A DNA stretch of 64,000 nucleotides, taken from positions 15,757-79,756 of the forward strand of contig CACDKN010000006.1 in assembly GCA_902553315.1 (NCBI GenBank), read 5' to 3'. A program made the position numbers and the translations under genes. The notes under the pieces are model-generated. The model was not told the origin of the DNA. It did no database searches and saw nothing but the letters and a program-made list of their open reading frames with translations. The DNA is from AG-339-G14 sp902553315 (GTDB lineage: Bacteria; Pseudomonadota; Gammaproteobacteria; Magnimaribacterales; AG-339-G14). Positions 60,549 to 64,000 of this stretch are shown here, piece by piece; the first letter of the stretch is position 1, and each line of letters begins with the position of its first letter.

Positions 60549-61382
60549 ATGATTGAATTTGATATACCAAACTACAGGAGAATTGATTCTAAGCTTTACG
60601 AAAAAGAAAAAAGAAAGCTTTTAATTGAACTAGTCAAACTTCAGGATTGGGTCATTCAAGAGAAAAAAAAGATTGCTGTTGTATTTGAAGGAAGAGATAC
60701 AGCTGGTAAGACTGGGAGTATTTCTGTTTTATCTAAATATTTAATCCCAAAACACTGTCGCCTAGTTAAGTTAGGGATACCCACTGCAAAAGAATCAAAA
60801 AATTGGTTTCAAAGATATGAGAAACAATTGCCAGATGTAGGCGAACTAGTTTTTTTTGATCGATCTTGGTATACCAGAGCTTTAGTTGAATCTACGATGG
60901 GCTATTGTACAAAAGGACAATATAAATCTTTTATGAAAAAAGTTGTGCCCTGGGAACAAAAACTCAGAGAAAGCGGGACGGAAATACTTAAGTTTTATTT
61001 ATCAATAGAAAAAGGAACCCAAAAAATGAGAATAGAAAAACGTAAGAATAGTCCACTGGTGTATTGGAAAATAAGTGAAAACGACTTAAAAGGTTTAGAT
61101 AAATGGGATATTTTTACTCTATATAAAGAACAAATGTTCAAGAAAACTTCCTATTCTGAAGCGCCTTGGATTGTTTTAAACGCCAACGATAAAAAAATAG
61201 CTGTGCTTCATGCATTACGCTATATCTTAGGGAATTTTGATTATCCTGGTAAAAAATTACCAAAGCCAAAAGTTTGGACAGAGAATATTAATGATTACTC
61301 TTTAACAATCAATAGAGTCCCTTTTAATAACTTAAGTTATCAGCAATACAAGGTATTGAAAGTTATGGCAGATGAAGAATAA
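60549..61382 (+). CDS. ppk2: Polyphosphate kinase 2 (PPK2 family)
   Basis: 277 residues. Walker A FEGRDTAGKTGSI (47-59), lid region LIPKHCRLVKLGIP and Walker B GELVFFDRSWYTRA (98-111) with the DRSWY signature; WIVLNANDKK is typical toward the end. PPK2 enzymes mainly use polyphosphate to phosphorylate nucleotides (GDP/ADP and sometimes NMP), linking stored polyphosphate to NTP pools. It overlaps the exopolyphosphatase gene by 11 nt, forming a polyphosphate-use pair next to phoBR. Confidence 0.94.
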   Translation: MIEFDIPNYRRIDSKLYEKEKRKLLIELVKLQDWVIQEKKKIAVVFEGRDTAGKTGSISVLSKYLIPKHCRLVKLGIPTAKESKNWFQRYEKQLPDVGELVFFDRSWYTRALVESTMGYCTKGQYKSFMKKVVPWEQKLRESGTEILKFYLSIEKGTQKMRIEKRKNSPLVYWKISENDLKGLDKWDIFTLYKEQMFKKTSYSEAPWIVLNANDKKIAVLHALRYILGNFDYPGKKLPKPKVWTENINDYSLTINRVPFNNLSYQQYKVLKVMADEE

Positions 61383-62262
61383 AGCTCAACGTCTGGCTTG
61401 CATCGATATTGGTTCAAACGCCATTAAATATCGCCAATATCGAATATCATCACAAAAAAGTAAAACTTTTGCTGAATTGGATACTTTTAAAAGAATCTCA
61501 GTTAGGCTGGGAACCGACGCATTCAAATTTAAGAAAATATCTTCTGAAACTGAGCAAAAATTATTAGAAAGCATAATTAAGCTCAAAGAAAAAGCCGATA
61601 AAAAAGATATAAAAATAATATCTGGAATAGCCACCTCAGCAATGAGAACGGTTTCTAATGGAGATAAAATTTGTAAAAAAATAACAAAAAAAACTGATAT
61701 AGAAATAAAAATTTTATCCGGAAACGAAGAAGCACAGCTATTAAATTTTTTTAATTATAAAAGTTTTAAAAAGGAAGAAACCTTAGTTGTAGATATCGGT
61801 GGTGGCAGTACTGAAATTTTTTATCAAGCCAGTGGAAAAAATCTTGCCAAATCTTTTCCTCTTGGAGCGGTTAGAATTTTAGAAAAAAAAGACTCGCCCA
61901 AGCATTGGGTTAATTTAAAAAAGTGGCTTACTAAAATTCCATCTGAAAATATAAAAAATATAGTTGGTGTTGGAGGAAACGCCAGGCTTATAAACGAGAT
62001 TGTCAATAAACATGATAGAAAATCTTCCCTGGATGAATTGAGAATTTTAAAAAAAGAACTAGAGAACAAAAATTTTGAAGAAAAAATATCATTTTATTCT
62101 CTACCCGAGGATAGAGCCGATATTCTTGAACACGCTATTGCTATTTTTGTAGAGATCATGGAGTTTTTTCCTAATTCCTGCCTATTTGATAGTTCATGGA
62201 ATATTGCTGATGCAGTGATAGAAAAAAAACTTCAGGAGAATAAAAATATTCAGGCAGCTTGA
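61372..62262 (+). CDS. ppx: Exopolyphosphatase / pppGpp phosphatase (Ppx/GppA family)
   Basis: 296 residues, the short (catalytic-domain-only) form. Actin-like ATPase motifs: CIDIGSNAIKYRQY (10-23), IISGIATSAMRTVSNG, LSGNEEAQLL and VVDIGGGSTEIFY. Larger Ppx proteins add a C-terminal HD-like half, absent here. It should cut polyphosphate chains or pppGpp. It lies after ppk2 in an overlapping pair and overlaps the convergent phoR by 13 nt. Confidence 0.9.
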   Translation: MKNKAQRLACIDIGSNAIKYRQYRISSQKSKTFAELDTFKRISVRLGTDAFKFKKISSETEQKLLESIIKLKEKADKKDIKIISGIATSAMRTVSNGDKICKKITKKTDIEIKILSGNEEAQLLNFFNYKSFKKEETLVVDIGGGSTEIFYQASGKNLAKSFPLGAVRILEKKDSPKHWVNLKKWLTKIPSENIKNIVGVGGNARLINEIVNKHDRKSSLDELRILKKELENKNFEEKISFYSLPEDRADILEHAIAIFVEIMEFFPNSCLFDSSWNIADAVIEKKLQENKNIQAA

Positions 62263-63602
62263 ACTGATTTTGCTTCATCGATTTTTATATCGATAAAGAA
62301 AGTTGCACCTTTAGGCTTATTCGATCCAACTCCTAAGGAATACCCCATCATCAAAGCTAAATTTTTACTGATCGAAAGGCCTAAACCTGTACCGCCTATT
62401 TTTGTCGATCGACCTTTGTCTATTCTGTAAAATCTTTCAAAAACTCTTTCTCTGTATTTTTTTGGTACGCCTTTACCATGATCTGATACGGATAGTCTTA
62501 TAATACCCTTAGAAGAGTAAGATTCTTCTATGTTTATAAGGCCTTTTTTAGGCGAATGTTTGATAGCGTTACTTAAAAAATTTGTCAGGATAATGTTCAA
62601 AGCAGCTACATCAGCCATTACCCTGGTTTGTTCGTTCAAATTATTTTGAACATTCAATTTTTTCTCTTCTAAACTGGGTTTAAATCCTTCAATTAAGTTA
62701 TTGACAATTGAAAATGAATCTAAAGACTCAATTGAGATCGGATATTCCCCTGCTTCCATGCTTGAAATTTTAAGCAAATCGTTAACAATTACCTTCATAC
62801 GTTCTGATTGAGAAGATATTGCTTCTGTAAATAACTTAGCGTTAACATCATCTTTAATTAATTTATTTTTAATCAAAGTTTCAGCATTAGCTTTGATAAC
62901 ACTAATTGGTGTTCTCAATTCATGAGAGACGTTGCCAATAAAATCTTCTCTCATTTTTTCAAGATTTTTAGATTTAGATATGTCACTAAAAACAACCAAC
63001 AATTCATCTCTAATGTCATCTTTTTTAGCACTTACTAGATAAACAGTCTTAATAGATTTAGGGCCTGAAATCTCTCTAACCAAGTCTTCTTTAATCCAGG
63101 CTTTTTCAATAAATTTTTTAAATTGAGGGTAACTAACTTTTTGAAAGAGCTTATCGCCAATTTTTAAGTCAGACCAAAATTCTGAATTAATAGTTTTATT
63201 CGCAAACAATACTCGATGGTTTTTATCAACTAAAATAACTCCTTGTCCCATTTTTGATAACACAGAGCTAAATTTTTCAGTTTGTTGAGAGTAATTAACT
63301 AGCTCATCTTTAACTTGCCTAGATTCCTCAAGAAGCTGATCAAAAATTTCTTCAGAAGTCACTGAAGGATAATCTACAATTTTTTTAGCAATAAACTGGG
63401 CAACTGAATTAACTAGTCTTTTAAAGTATTGATAAATGAAATAAGTTGTAACAATTGAAGTGAGAAATAATAAACTAAATCCTATTAACAAGTTTTCATT
63501 TAGAAAAGTATTTCCTCTATAAATTAGGGCTCCGACCAAAGTAACTAGAGATACAACTAATAATACGATCAAGAATAGTCTTATTTTTATAGTAAATTTC
63601 AT
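62250..63602 (-). CDS. phoR: Phosphate-regulon sensor histidine kinase PhoR
   Basis: 450 residues. Two N-terminal membrane spans (about 8-28 and 38-58) with almost no periplasmic loop, a PAS domain (about 110-205: GVILVDKNHRVLFANKTINS), the HisKA H-box FIGNVSHELRTP (His227) and an HATPase domain with NFLSNAIKHSP, DHGKGVP and GGTGLGLSISKN. This is the PhoR layout, in which phosphate is sensed through the Pst/PhoU complex instead of the kinase itself; no pst genes are in the window. The gene directly follows phoB. Confidence 0.92.
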   Translation of the reverse strand: MKFTIKIRLFLIVLLVVSLVTLVGALIYRGNTFLNENLLIGFSLLFLTSIVTTYFIYQYFKRLVNSVAQFIAKKIVDYPSVTSEEIFDQLLEESRQVKDELVNYSQQTEKFSSVLSKMGQGVILVDKNHRVLFANKTINSEFWSDLKIGDKLFQKVSYPQFKKFIEKAWIKEDLVREISGPKSIKTVYLVSAKKDDIRDELLVVFSDISKSKNLEKMREDFIGNVSHELRTPISVIKANAETLIKNKLIKDDVNAKLFTEAISSQSERMKVIVNDLLKISSMEAGEYPISIESLDSFSIVNNLIEGFKPSLEEKKLNVQNNLNEQTRVMADVAALNIILTNFLSNAIKHSPKKGLINIEESYSSKGIIRLSVSDHGKGVPKKYRERVFERFYRIDKGRSTKIGGTGLGLSISKNLALMMGYSLGVGSNKPKGATFFIDIKIDEAKSVQAA

Positions 63603-64000
63603 TTAGTCTGATTTATTAAAGATATACCCTTCTCCTCTAATGGTTTCTATCTTATCTCCGTATTTTCCAATTTTGGATCTCAATCTTTTAATATGAGTAT
63701 CTACAGTTCTTGTGGTGACGTCACTGTCATAACCCCAAACCTTTTGAAGAAGATTATCTCTTGTCTGAACTTTGTCAGCTTTTGATAAAAGATGTTTGAG
63801 AAGTTTGAATTCTTTTGAAGTTAAAGATATTTTTTTATCAGTCAAATAGACTTTGTGCTTATCGGTATCTATTTTTAAATCTTGATAAACAAACGAATCT
63901 TTATCATTTGATTGATTCTCTTTTGATGATCTCTTCAGCATACCGCCAACGCGCAATAATAACTCTCTTACGCTGTAAGGTTTCACGACATAATCGTCAG
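63603..64000 (-). CDS. phoB: Phosphate-regulon response regulator PhoB, C-terminal part (cut by window edge)
   Basis: About 132 residues of the 3' end. It begins inside the receiver domain with DDYVVKPYSVRELLLRVGG (the conserved Lys-Pro of the last receiver strand), followed by a linker and an OmpR/PhoB winged helix: LTSKEFKLLKHLLSKAD, RDNLLQKVWGYD, RTVDTHIKRLRSKIG and IRGEGYIF. The recognition helix TRTVDTHIKRLR is as in PhoB. The in-frame GTG at 63986 is internal, not a start. It should bind the 11-bp repeats described upstream of the phosphate genes. One nucleotide separates it from phoR. Confidence 0.93.
   Translation of the reverse strand, partial: DDYVVKPYSVRELLLRVGGMLKRSSKENQSNDKDSFVYQDLKIDTDKHKVYLTDKKISLTSKEFKLLKHLLSKADKVQTRDNLLQKVWGYDSDVTTRTVDTHIKRLRSKIGKYGDKIETIRGEGYIFNKSD

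Overview
This window is AT-rich, densely packed bacterial chromosome from a Gammaproteobacterium. Supporting families include RluC, FabF/FabG/AcpP, RNase E, NhaB, DusA, NudC, a complete-looking GspC-to-GspN type II secretion operon and PhoB/PhoR. The low GC, short intergenic gaps, stop/start overlaps of 1 to 14 nt, several TonB-dependent receptors and reduced housekeeping proteins fit an oligotrophic marine lineage such as SAR86. That placement is inference from gene content only. I saw no tRNA, rRNA, CRISPR array, insertion sequence or phage gene.

Layout. 1-8.65 kb (minus) is one tightly coupled run: small membrane protein, HD-domain protein, sugar-type (GPH) transporter, rhomboid protease, DUF3604 protein, second GPH transporter, BolA, TrhO and the start of an RND-family exporter. 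8.7-9.8 kb (plus) is a secreted PQQ-type sugar dehydrogenase. 9.8-15.7 kb (minus) is the rluC-rpmF-fabG-acpP-fabF-mltG-tmk-holB cluster, unusual because plsX, fabH and fabD are missing from it. 15.9-26.5 kb holds rne, nudC, nhaB, dusA, a TerB-like protein, a serine hydrolase, mlaA, a metG split into two genes, and a thioredoxin-reductase-like ferredoxin reductase. 26.5-30.8 kb is a small aromatic-type oxidation module (SDR, VOC dioxygenase, FAD monooxygenase) with fabD coupled to it. 30.9-36.0 kb (minus) holds argG, grxD, pdxJ, a TSUP permease, a beta-lactamase-fold hydrolase and an alpha/beta hydrolase. 36.0-46.0 kb is the T2SS operon, with the prepilin peptidase divergent at 46.1 kb.

The most interesting part is 46-64 kb, which reads as a phosphate-starvation island. 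It holds a PiT phosphate transporter, a beta-propeller phytase behind a TonB-dependent receptor, an arsenate reductase plus aquaglyceroporin pair, a 999-residue internally duplicated lipoprotein plus a second TonB-dependent receptor, a small secreted cysteine protein, PPK2 polyphosphate kinase, Ppx/GppA exopolyphosphatase, and PhoR plus the C-terminal part of PhoB. By eye I find a recurring direct repeat, approximately TGTnACA, spaced at exactly 11 bp like the E. coli Pho box. It lies upstream of PiT, the phytase-linked receptor, the big lipoprotein and the small secreted protein, in a four-copy array near 48.45 kb, and between gspC and the prepilin peptidase. At three of these promoters a 9-nt spacer separates the last repeat from a plausible -10 hexamer. 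This predicts a PhoB regulon covering outer-membrane capture (receptors, lipoprotein), hydrolysis (phytase), uptake (PiT), arsenate protection (ArsC/AqpS) and possibly type II secretion, with PPK2/Ppx handling polyphosphate.
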